DNA from: Symbiodinium natans
Taxonomy: Eukaryota > Sar > Dinophyceae > Suessiales > Symbiodiniaceae
Assembly (NCBI GenBank): GCA_905221605.1
Contig: CAJNDS010002412.1
Span: 1,567,386-1,631,385, forward strand
Direction: 5' to 3'
DNA: 64,000 nucleotides
Made by a program: the position numbers and the translations under genes. Below the pieces are notes generated by a model. That model did no database searches, had not been told where the DNA came from, and saw only the letters and a list, made by a program, of their open reading frames with translations. Positions 54,012 to 62,635 of the stretch are shown piece after piece (position 1 is the stretch's first letter; every line of letters begins with the position of its first letter).

Positions 54012-57000
54012 AATGATGATGCTGAAGATGATGAAGATGAGGATGATGAAGATGATGATGATGATGATGATGAAACCCTAAACCGTAAACCCCAAACCCT
54101 GAACCCTAAACCCTAGACCTTATGCCTTGCTCTGCAGCCCAGAAGGCACCCACTGGAGCTCCATCCACCGCGGAACAGGTCGCCGATGCTTTTTGCGGCC
54201 TCGCCGGCCTCGCGATGGGGACTGCGCGCCACGAGGGACCCAGTAGGGTTTAGGGTTTAGCGTTTGCAACCAGCCTAGCTGGAAGTTGTGTTCTTGCAGC
54301 CTGCCTCCTCCCTGGCTGACCAAGCTGGAGGGATTCTAGGGCGTAGGTTTCAAAGGGTTAGGGAGTTGGAGGCTTCATCAGGGTGTAACAAGGCTACTTT
54401 CGTGCCAAGGTTTTTGTTGGCTCAAGACCTCCCGCTGCAATCTACCTTTGTTTCGCCATCCAATCCCCCCCCCCCCCCCCCTCCCCCACAATCTCATCAG
54501 CTTGAATGACTCTGCCTCAACCCCCTAAACCCTAAACCCTAAACCCTAAACCCAGCCCCCGAAGCTCCCCTCCCCCCACCTTCGGGCTGGTCTTCTTCAG
54601 GGGGAACTTCTTTGGATCCCAATGACCTGATCGTGGGCTTCAGACATTTTAGGGTTTGAGGGTTCAGGGTGTCGGGTCTATTGAGGATGGATCAGGAGTG
54701 TAGTGGTGAGGGCCGCTTCAGGCGGTTGGGGAGGTCTTAAGGAAGGGAGATTCATGGGGGGGGGGGGGAGGAGGTACCTAGGGAACCTTAGGGAACCTTA
54801 GGGAACCTTAGGGAGCCTTGGGGGGCAGTGGGGAGTGTTAGGCAACCTCAGGTTACATGCTTTGCTTGAACCCCCCTACCCTTAAGAACCCGATAAGTTG
54901 AAGACAAGGCCCCGAGACTCGAGTTGATTCGGATTCGGGCGGTCCCGGGACTGGGTGTTCTCTGAGCTTAAAGTCTCCTTGGTACCTCAGGACGTTCTTT
55001 GGCAGCTACTCAGGTCATTTCGGTTCTGAATGGCTCTGAATCCGGAACCTCTGCTCGAAGCCCCTCCCTAAACCCTAAACCCCAAACCCCAAACCCTAAA
55101 CCCCCCAATTAAGGGCTCGCAGTGGGTCCTGGAGTTGCTTCTCAGGGCATTGAAGCCATGAACTCCGAGGCACACCAGCTTGTCGAGCTGATAGCGAATA
55201 TCGGCTTGCCGCAGGAAGTAGCCGAACAATGCAGACATGGCCTCGGACCCAATGACAAATCCGAGGAGGGTTACCCCTACATGTCCCCGCTGTCCTCGCG
55301 CGTCCTATCAGCCCCGAGCGCCTCCACCGTTCAAAAACCTTTTGGCCCGATGTATAATCCCCATGTCAGCCCTTTATAAACCACTAGAGGGGCCTTGCTT
55401 GTTCTCTCCCAAAAAACCGGGCCTATATAGGCCCTGATGGGACCCCAAACATGCCCGGTTTAGGGTTTAGGGTTTAGGGTTTCAAGAACCAGGCGGCGTA
55501 GACTTGGCTCGCCTGGTAGAGTGCAATCCGCAGCGTCGGGGCGTTGGGGCCTTGTGGCTGCGCCTGGCTCGGTGCTAAGGTGGCGCAAAGGGTCGCCATT
55601 TCGAGGTGTCTACATCTACCTTGGGGACATGAACCCTAAAAGGGTCGATGGATCATATAGCTGAGTAGGAGTTTCAGTAGTCAGAGGGTTCATTTCGTCC
55701 CGAAGGTAGTGGTCTGAATCGAACTCTATAGCAAACTGCCCGCCCCCCCCCCCTCCCCCCGGCGCCAAACCGCTTAGAAGCCCTGAGCCATGACAAAGTT
55801 ATCTAGCAACCTGGGGTTTAGGGTTTAGGGTTTAGGGTTTAGGGTTTAGGCTTTAGGGTTTAAAAACCCTAAACTCCTAAACCCTAAACCCGAATCCTAA
55901 ACCCTAAACCCTAAGCCCTCAACCCGAATAACTCCCCTGCAGCGGACTTGGGGAAGCTCTCAACACCCTAAGCCCGCCGAATGCTTTGACCAGTCGTCCG
56001 GCCGCCTGCACATCGACAATCTTGAAGAGATGATCTCTGACCATCTCCAACCTAGGTGTACTTTTGGGGTTTAGGGTTTAGGGTTTGGACCCAAGAGTGG
56101 CCCGGGAATTTAACAAGGGGTCCCCCTTTTTGGTTTACAGGGGGGGAGCAAGGGCCTCCAACCCTAAGGTGGGGGGGTTTGCGAGACTAGAGGGGGGTAC
56201 CTTAGTAGTGGATTCTTCTGAAAAGGAGATCCCTACTATTTTGAGGTCAATTTTCGTAAGCCCTAGGTGTATTTCTAGACTCAAGAGTAACCTAGGAATG
56301 CCAGGGGGTACGCGTTTTTGTTTAAAGGGGGCGGAGAAGGGAACCTAAACCCGAAAGGGTGGTTTAAGGGTCTTCTCTACTAGATTTTTCATATCCTGCA
56401 GTGGGCATTCTACCGACTAAGGAAAAATGACCCCCCAAGCCCTTTTAGGGTTCATAATCGGTTCCCAAGGATGTAAGGAGGGTGGGGCTCGCACTCCCAG
56501 TACCCTAAACCCTAAACCCTAAAGCCCCGAAGTCCCTGAAGCCCGCAAGAACCTCCGAATGTCACAGGATGGGAGTCGTGGTTGAAAGGCCCGCGCCCGC
56601 CCTGAAGCGGCTCGTCGGGCCTGAAGTTGTATGGTCTCTGAGGCCATGGCGCTGTTTAGGTCAGAGTGGGCATTCTCATGGCTGCCTTGCAAAAAATCGC
56701 CCTGCTCTCATCCCCCGTTCTCATCCCTGCTGAACGCCCTAAACCCTAAGCCCTAAACTCGAACCCTAAACCCTAAACCCTAAACCCCAAACCCTAAACC
56801 GCAGCCCTTGGTCCCCAAGGAACACTACAGCAGCCCAAGCGGCGCTTCCATGGAGTATATCTCCGTCAGCCCCTTCAGCTGCTCCCCGCTCATGTCGAGC
56901 CTGGGTTTAGGGTTTAGGGTTTAGGGTTCAGGGTTTAGGGTCTACTCCCACCACTTTTTGCTGAGACGTGCGACTTGAGGCTTGGCTAGGACTTTGCTGA

Positions 57001-58100
57001 CACCACCCTTCGCTTTCGCTCCATGAGGTTTAGGGCTTGCAAGGGTTGAGGCTTCGACTCTCACGTGCGCACGCAAGCAAGCAATGCACACGGTCTGTGC
57101 CACCCGCACTGCCCACGCTCGCGCGCGACACTGTTTAGGGTTTAGGGTTTATAGGGCTTAGGGTTTAGGGATGGATCAGGAAGTTGCCCATGAACCTTTG
57201 TTGTCAAGTGCAAAGGCTCGATAGCCCAGACATGAAAGCCTCGTTTGTTAGAAAGGCGGCTCGGCAGTCTACAGCTACAGCTGACGGGCCGACCTGGGGC
57301 GCAGAACTCAGTACTCGCCTCAACGCGAGTTCCCCGAAGCCAGGCGCTGGCCATATCAGTCTGACCTCCGCCTTCATTCAGTAAGACATTGGTGCCTGTG
57401 CACTAGACCCTATATATATATATATCATAAGCCCTAAACCCTCTGCACCCTGGGTGGAATAACTCAAAGGATCGGTAAACCCCTAACCCCCGAAGCCGAA
57501 ACCCTCAACCCTCAACCCTTTCAACCCTAAACCCTAAACCCTAACCCTAAACCCTAAACCCTAAACCCTAAACCCTGGCCAGGGAGCTTCACCAGCCCAC
57601 CCCCTTGGAGGGGAGGGATCAGAGGCACCTCCAGATACTTGAACATACTGGCCACCATGAGGTAGAGCCTCGTGTCTGGTTGGCCAGGGCTTTTTTTTTT
57701 ACTAGGGTTTAATTGGGGTTAAGGGTTTCGGCGGTAGGCTTTAGGGTTTAGGGTTTAGGGTTTAGGCTTAGGGTTAAGGGTTTAGGGAGTTTCGGGTTGC
57801 TTCCACTCTCACATGCGCACACGGCAGGCAATGCAAAGGCACCAAGGTCTCTCACGTCCAAGACATGCCAGGCGGTGACGTTGACCACCGCCCGATAGAC
57901 TTGGTAGCTCAGTGACCCTAAACCCTAAACCCTCAACATCCCTAAACCCTAACCCCCAATAAGGGTACCCTTCTTTCGGGGTTAATCACTGTAGAAGATG
58001 GAACCTAGAACCACAAAAAGGGGCAGCAGGGTACCACTCAGCTACCAAGTAGAAGCCCTTTACAAGTCCGGTGGCAAATTTGGCCGAGCAACGGGCTTCT
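52072..58100 (-). CDS. Unrecognised multi-exon gene
   Basis: A chain of minus-strand islands ending in TGA at 52072-52074 ([23 protein letters not shown], stop). Upstream: about 52385-52550 ([20 protein letters not shown]); 53193-53275 ([20 protein letters not shown]); about 54130-54245 ([20 protein letters not shown]); 55128-55246 ([20 protein letters not shown]); 55485-55610 ([19 protein letters not shown]); 55975-56052 ([20 protein letters not shown]); 56825-56902 ([20 protein letters not shown]); 57590-57690 ([20 protein letters not shown]); 57835-57899 ([20 protein letters not shown]); about 58050-58100 ([15 protein letters not shown]). Helical, possibly a scaffold-type protein. Whether all belong to one gene is unproven. 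Confidence 0.42.
53105..53192 (-). repeat. CCCTAAA array facing a TTTAGGG array
   Basis: Lies immediately left of the open island 53193-53275; a TTTAGGG array (53306-53360) lies to its right, the same inward-facing layout as at 17.5 kb. Confidence 0.95.
53720..54073 (+). repeat. (GTTGCT)n followed by (GAT)n
   Basis: About 220 bp of imperfect GTTGCT/GTTACT units, then about 105 bp of GAT with GAA variants, separated by 25 bp. Confidence 0.9.
55619..55706. repeat. Family-1 element in the 52-58 kb gene
   Basis: CCTTGGGGACATGAACCC to GGGTTCATTTCGTCCCGAAGG, shortened to 88 bp. TA flanks both ends. Confidence 0.65.
57900..58049. repeat. Family-4 element with heptamer core and TAGA duplication
   Basis: CTTGGTAGCTCAGTG / CACTCAGCTACCAAG perfect arms; TAGA at 57896-57899 and 58050-58053. 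A CCCTAAA block follows the left arm. It splits a minus-strand open island into LVKGFY / RAVVNVT. Confidence 0.75.
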
Positions 58101-58404
58101 TCTGTGGGGCGGGGGGTTGGTCATGAGCCCTCGGGGGGGTCTGCAAAGCGTTTAGGGTTTAGGGTTTAGGGTAGTTTAGGGTTTAGGGTTTAGGGTTTAG
58201 GGTTTAGGGTTTAGGATTAGGGTTTAGGGTACTCGTTCAGCTCGTTCAATCGACCAACCCCACAGAGCCGCAGATTCCCGTTACAACTTGGGATCTTCAA
58301 GGGACTAAAGGAGGGACCCAATTGTAAGGGGCCTTAGGGGGCTCTTTGGGGGCTATTCAGAGGCTCCTCAGGTATGTAGGGACTATATAAGGTGTATAAT
58401 TGTA

Positions 58405-58439
<35 letters not shown>

Positions 58440-58586
58440 TATACACATATACACACATACACACATACATACATACATACATACATACATACATACATAC
58501 ATACATACATACATACATACATACATACATACATACATACATACATACATACACACATACATACATACACACATATATACATATAT
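58405..58586 (+). repeat. (ATAC)n tetranucleotide repeat with (AT)n
   Basis: About 25 ACAT/ATAC units flanked by TATACACA variants. A smaller AT/ATAC mix lies at 52660-52780. Confidence 0.9.
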
Positions 58587-58927
58587 AGTGGTTGTATAGG
58601 GGAATAAGATTGGGGTCCCTCCTCATACCCCTTAGATGACAACTCCTTGAATCTGCAGCAGGGTACTTGTAAGAGACGCTGGCAGCACGCGCCCGTGGCT
58701 GAAGTCAGTGTTGGATGAATAACCATCAAGGACGGACTCCGGACATCCCCTTCAACCATAACGCGCAGGTTCGAGTCAGAAACGTGTCTGCTGTCGCTTT
58801 GGGACGGTTCCGAGACTTCCGGAGGATTCAGGATATCAAAACCTATGCCTTTTCAACGGTTGCCATGCTCTATAGCACAGCGCAAGAATCAAGAAACGCG
58901 AAGTCAAGTGACTGTTGCCAGTTGTGT

Positions 58928-60653
58928 TCACTGGCAGCTCAGGGCCGCTGTTGCAGCCAATGCGCTGGCGCCTGACAGGGCAGTGCGTCCTCCGAGGCTC
59001 GTCTCCGTAGAGCCGCCTGTTGTGGTAGTTGTGGCCTTGCACATGTCCTTGGCAGCCCAGTAAACCATGTTGCAGTAACGGTACCCTTAGTTACTTTGAT
59101 AAGGGAACCAGAACTTACCCAGAAAAGGGCAAAAAAGGGGCACGACGCAGCTACCAGGCGTCGACGTACGCGTCAGAGCCTGCCAGGAGTGCGGCGGAGT
59201 TGCCTGTGTCGTCACAGACGGAGTCCAGGCAACTCCCGGTGGTTGCATCCTTCCACTTTCCCACCATGGCACAGGTGATGCCGAGGTGTGGGTACAGGGA
59301 CTCCACCAAGGTCTTCACCTTGCAGGGGGTATCCGCTGGGATGGATGTTTGGCTCAAGTCAAAGAGTGCATCCACAGCCTCCACGGCGGTCGTATTGAAG
59401 TTGGACATGTACCCAGATGCGGATCGCCAATATGCCCAGCCCTCGGCCAGATACTTTGGCTCCATGGTTCCGCCGTTGTAGGCTTTGTCGGCGTACTTGA
59501 TGGCACTGCGGATGGCGGCAATGGAGAAAATCTTGTACATGCCCAACTCTGCCGCTTTCACGCTCGTGGCGTTGTAGCTGCCACGGAGGTTGATGAGGCC
59601 ATAGTTCAGGATTGGAATGGAAGCCTGATGAGTGTTGACGCCGTCAGGGTAGTCGAAATCACGCTTCCAGTTGAACTCATAGGGTGAGTAGAGGTTGCCA
59701 GGAGCAGCACCGCTGAACCCATCACCCAGCACGGGGTCAATGTTGCCGATGTAGAAAGCAGCACCCTCGTCCCAGGCATAGGCCGCCTCACCATCCGCTG
59801 TCTGACCGTTCTCACCTTTCCTTGGGGACGAAACGAACCCTAAAATTGGGGGTCACATACCCTAACTATAACTCCTATTAAGGTATATGAACCCTAAGCA
59901 CTTTTAGGGCTCATAATTCGTCCCCAAGGTTCCAAACAGCCGCACCGAACTCGTAGGTCGCATAGGCCGTCACAACACCGATGAGGGCCTTGTTCACCAC
60001 ATACCGACGGAAAGAGTCGCTCTGTCCCTGGCAAAACCTTGGGGACGAAATGAGCCCTAAAATTGGGGGTCATATACCCTGACTACTATAATTCCCATTA
60101 AGGTATATGAACCATAAACCCTTTTGGGGTTCATTTCGTCCCCAAGGAACGTCGTGTTATCCAAGCACGCCATGATGTAGTTGTGCCAGATGGCGGCTGT
60201 CGAGTTGTAGAGGCTGAGAGCTCCGGTGTAGAAGACGTTGGTGTACTTCCCGCCGACGGTCATGTCCTTCAGCGCCAGGTCCTGGAGCGTACGCATGTTC
60301 CCGAGGCCCTTAGAGGAGAAGTTGCCCATGGTGTAGACCTCCTTGGCCATGGCGTAGTCTGGCGGGTCTTCCAGGTACCTTGGGGACGAAATGAACCCTA
60401 AAAGGGTTTATGGTTCATATACCTGACTAGGAATGACAGTAGTCAGGGTATATGACCCCAATTTTAGGGTTCATAACCCAAGGTACCTCTTGATCAAGGC
60501 GACGTCCCGGTTAATGTCCGCGTGCTCTGTGACATCGTTGACTGGGCAGTACAGCCCGTCCGACAGCTTTGGGCACGAGTCTACCGGAGTGCAGGCTCCG
60601 CCCTCTGCACCTGTGGCCACAAGTCCCAGAAGTACCAACCGAAGCGCTTGCAT
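58928..60653 (-). CDS. Secreted FEA1-like (iron-assimilation/H43) protein with GPI-type tail
   Basis: Five exons: 60653-60487, 60378-60151, 60037-59933, 59820-59163, 59047-58928. They sum to 1,278 bp, exactly 425 codons plus TGA, with frame kept across all four junctions. The N-terminus MQALRLVLLGLVATGAEGGA is a signal peptide. Blocks include VYTMGNFSSKGLGNMRTLQD, AYAWDEGAAFYIGNIDPVLG, AEGWAYWRSASGYMSNFNTT and IPADTPCKVKTLVESLYP. I read these as the FEA1/H43 low-iron-inducible periplasmic family of algae, from memory of the family's pattern and length. The tail is Thr/Ser-rich then TALSGASALAATAALSC, as in a GPI-anchor signal. An apparent stop at 59151-59153 lies inside the last intron. The FEA1 identity is moderate; the exon structure is strong. 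Confidence 0.72.
59048..59162 (-). repeat. Family-4 introner, last intron of the FEA1-like gene
   Basis: Ends resemble CTTGGTAGC-CAG and CTGGG-TGCCAAG in inverted orientation. The intron starts GAC and ends CCAAG, and GAC recurs right after it (GA-AG splicing). It contains an in-frame TAG directly after the junction that would mimic the gene's end if the intron were missed. Confidence 0.75.
59821..59932 (-). repeat. Family-1 introner, intron 3 of the FEA1-like gene
   Basis: Near-perfect terminal inverted repeats CCTTGGGGACGAA / TTCGTCCCCAAGG, with an inner foldback around a TATATGACC / GGTTCATATACC pair. The intron begins GAA (GA donor) and ends CCCCAAG; GAA is repeated at the 3' exon edge. 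Confidence 0.85.
60038..60150 (-). repeat. Family-1 introner, intron 2 of the FEA1-like gene
   Basis: Same element as its neighbours: CCTTGGGGACGAAATGA at one end and TCATTTCGTCCCCAAGG at the other. Splicing is GTT...CCCCAAG with GTT repeated after the acceptor, restoring the codons for TTFCQGQSDS. Confidence 0.88.
60379..60486 (-). repeat. Family-1 introner, intron 1 of the FEA1-like gene
   Basis: Intron reads GTACCTTGGG...GTCCCCAAG. An 8-bp direct repeat AGGTACCT lies at 60373-60380 and 60481-60488. One end is slightly decayed (CCTTGGGTTATGAA). Splicing joins KRY to LEDP in frame. Confidence 0.85.
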
Positions 60654-60714
60654 GGCTTGCGTTCGGCTCTGGAAGGTCGTACGTTTGGGCGGTGGCAGGG
60701 TTTTCCTCCTCTCT

Positions 60715-60738
60715 CTTGAGCCAAAATTGGGCTTACGA
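60715..60738 (-). promoter_or_regulatory. Candidate spliced-leader relic in the 5' leader
   Basis: The minus strand contains ATTTTGGCTCAAG, identical to the last 13 nt of the 22-nt dinoflagellate spliced leader. It is preceded by CGTAAGCCCA where the leader has CGTAGCC. It ends 61 nt upstream of the ATG at 60653. Known relics of this kind arise when trans-spliced mRNA is reverse-transcribed back into the genome. Caution: family-1 introners contain a similar CCCAATTTT-GG-TCA stretch, so an introner remnant is the alternative. Confidence 0.5.
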
Positions 60739-61265
60739 TTTCGGCTGGAGCTGTCAGATCTTCAGACACCTGATGTGCAACCTAAACCCCCAAAAGGCAG
60801 ACAAGGAAGCGGCGCCCACAAAAGAATGGACTGTACGTTGGGGTTCCTTTGCCAAAAAAGGGTTTCTGGTTCAGATACCTTGGTAGAATTATAGTAGTAA
60901 TTTTCGGAAACATGGCCCCACTTTGGGGGTCCAGTTGGCTCCCAGGTATTTTACATGATATGACTGTGTGGAATCTCGGCTCCAAGCTAAGCTATCGTTG
61001 AACATGTTGTGTTCGGGGGTTCATGGCTCATCGTGAACGTCCTCTCCAATATGAGTATATTTTCCCCAGTAGCCTAGGAGCAAGAAGTGCTTCAGTGACT
61101 ATAGGAATACAGGTAAATCCTAATCAAGGTTCTTCTGCGCGGCCCAGTATGAAAATCTTTACATAGGCCCGACATACCTCAGTAGGACCGACATTACCCC
61201 GAAGATCAGGGCCCTCCATTAGTCCCTTGAGATCAGAAGCCCGACAAACCCTAAAACCTTCTCTG

Positions 61266-61380
61266 CTACTTGCTTAAGAACCCCAAAAGAATAAGAAATG
61301 ATAATCCCTATATTACCCTTTTGAGGAAGTTTGCTCTTTTTTTTTTTTTTTATTCTTTCGGGTTCTTAAGCGACTCGTAG
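61266..61380. repeat. Family-2 element
   Basis: CTACTTGCTTAAGAACCCCAAAAGAATA / TATTCTTTCGGGTTCTTAAGCGACTCGTAG arms with a poly-T run. A partial relative is at 49736-49815. Confidence 0.65.
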
Positions 61381-62344
61381 GTCAGAGAAGCCAACTCGCG
61401 CAAGCGTCTAGGGTTTAGGGTTTAGGGTTTATAAGGGTTAAGGGTTTAGGGTTTAGGGCTTAGGGTTTAGAAATTTCTGTGCAGTCCAGCAACAGTTCTG
61501 CAGCAGTCCGAAACCTTCCAGGGCACTGACACTGAAGGACTTTCCAACAAACCGCTGACACTGATGGACCCTCCACACACAAAGCAGGGGTTTAGGGGTT
61601 TAGGGGCTTAGGGTTTCGGGTGTTTCTTGGGGTTCATAGGGTTTGTTAAGTAGAAGGCGTAGCAGATGGTACGAGTACCCAAAACCCATCTGAGGTCTTA
61701 AAAACTTCCCGCACAATCCGCACAGCCAGCAAGTCATGCCAAGCAACAACTCCTGGCTCTTCACCTGCAGAATGCGCCTGCCTTGGGCACATGACATAGC
61801 TCGAGGCTGCGAAATCCAAGCCCCAGGCCCCCTGCACAACTCCGAAACTTACAGGGCCGAAGCCCACAAAGTGCCCTAACACCCAAAGGAAAGAACTAAA
61901 CTCCACCCCTGCAGACCGAATGAAGCCTAAAAAGTTGTGGTTCATATTCCTTACAAGGACTTATAGTAGTATAGGGTTTCTGCCCAATTTTGGGGTTCAT
62001 TTGGAATTGATAGCATTTTAGGGTTTGTGCCCAATTTTGGGATTCATTTGCTCCAGGGCAGTGGCAGTGCTTCCTATTTTTTCAGGCTGGTTGAAAAACT
62101 CGCAAAGCGCCTACACCCTAAACCCTAAACCCTAATAAACCCTATAAACCCTTTTGAACCTGGAAGCTGCTTCATGCCAGGACTGAGGGCCTAAACCCTA
62201 AACCCTAAACCCTAAACCCTAAACCCAGAAAGTCAGGCCCAGCGGCGCAAGGAAGCGAGTCCGAAGGCCTCGCTGACAGCCCCGGGCCTGAGTCTCCCAA
62301 AGCCACCCGCCCCGAGGAGTTAATCCCGCAATCTATAGGGGAGG

Positions 62345-62635
62345 GGTTTAGGGTTTAGGGTTTAGGGTTTTAGGGTTTAGGGTTTAGGGTTTAGGGTTTA
62401 GGGTTTAGGGTTTAGGGTTTAGGGTTTAGGGTTTAGGGTTTAGGGTTTAGGGTTTAGGGTTTAGGGTTTAGGGTTTAGGGTTTAGGGTTTAGGGTTATGG
62501 GTTTAGGGTTTAGGGTTTAGGGTTTAGGGTTTAGGGTTTAGGGTTTAGGGTTTAGGGTTTAGGGTTTAGGGTTTAGGGTTTAGGGTTTAGGGTTTAGGGT
62601 TTAGGGTTTAGGGTTTAGGGTTTAGGGTTTAGGGT
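62345..62635 (+). repeat. TTTAGGG array
   Basis: About 290 bp of TTTAGGG with rare variants (TTTTAGGG, TTATGGG). Internal, so not a chromosome end. Confidence 0.95.

Noticed and set aside
55500-55535. TTGGCTCGCCTGGTAGAG, like a tRNA D-arm
   Set aside because: No B box follows; the opposite strand is a better reading as exon [15 protein letters not shown].
57900-57916. GGTAGCTCAGT resembling a tRNA A box
   Set aside because: It is the inverted terminal repeat of family-4 elements and recurs in opposite orientation at the other end.
58334-58759. 141-codon frame with MYVCMYVC periodicity
   Set aside because: Translation of the (ATAC)n microsatellite. Frames at 23662-24268, 53673-54081 and 10539-10967 are rejected for the same reason.
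59151-59153. TAG as the end of the FEA1-like gene
   Set aside because: It lies inside an introner with a GAC duplication; splicing continues the frame for 40 codons to a TGA at 58928.
62345-62635. Chromosome end
   Set aside because: The array is internal, followed by 1.4 kb of ordinary sequence, and similar arrays occur in both orientations throughout.
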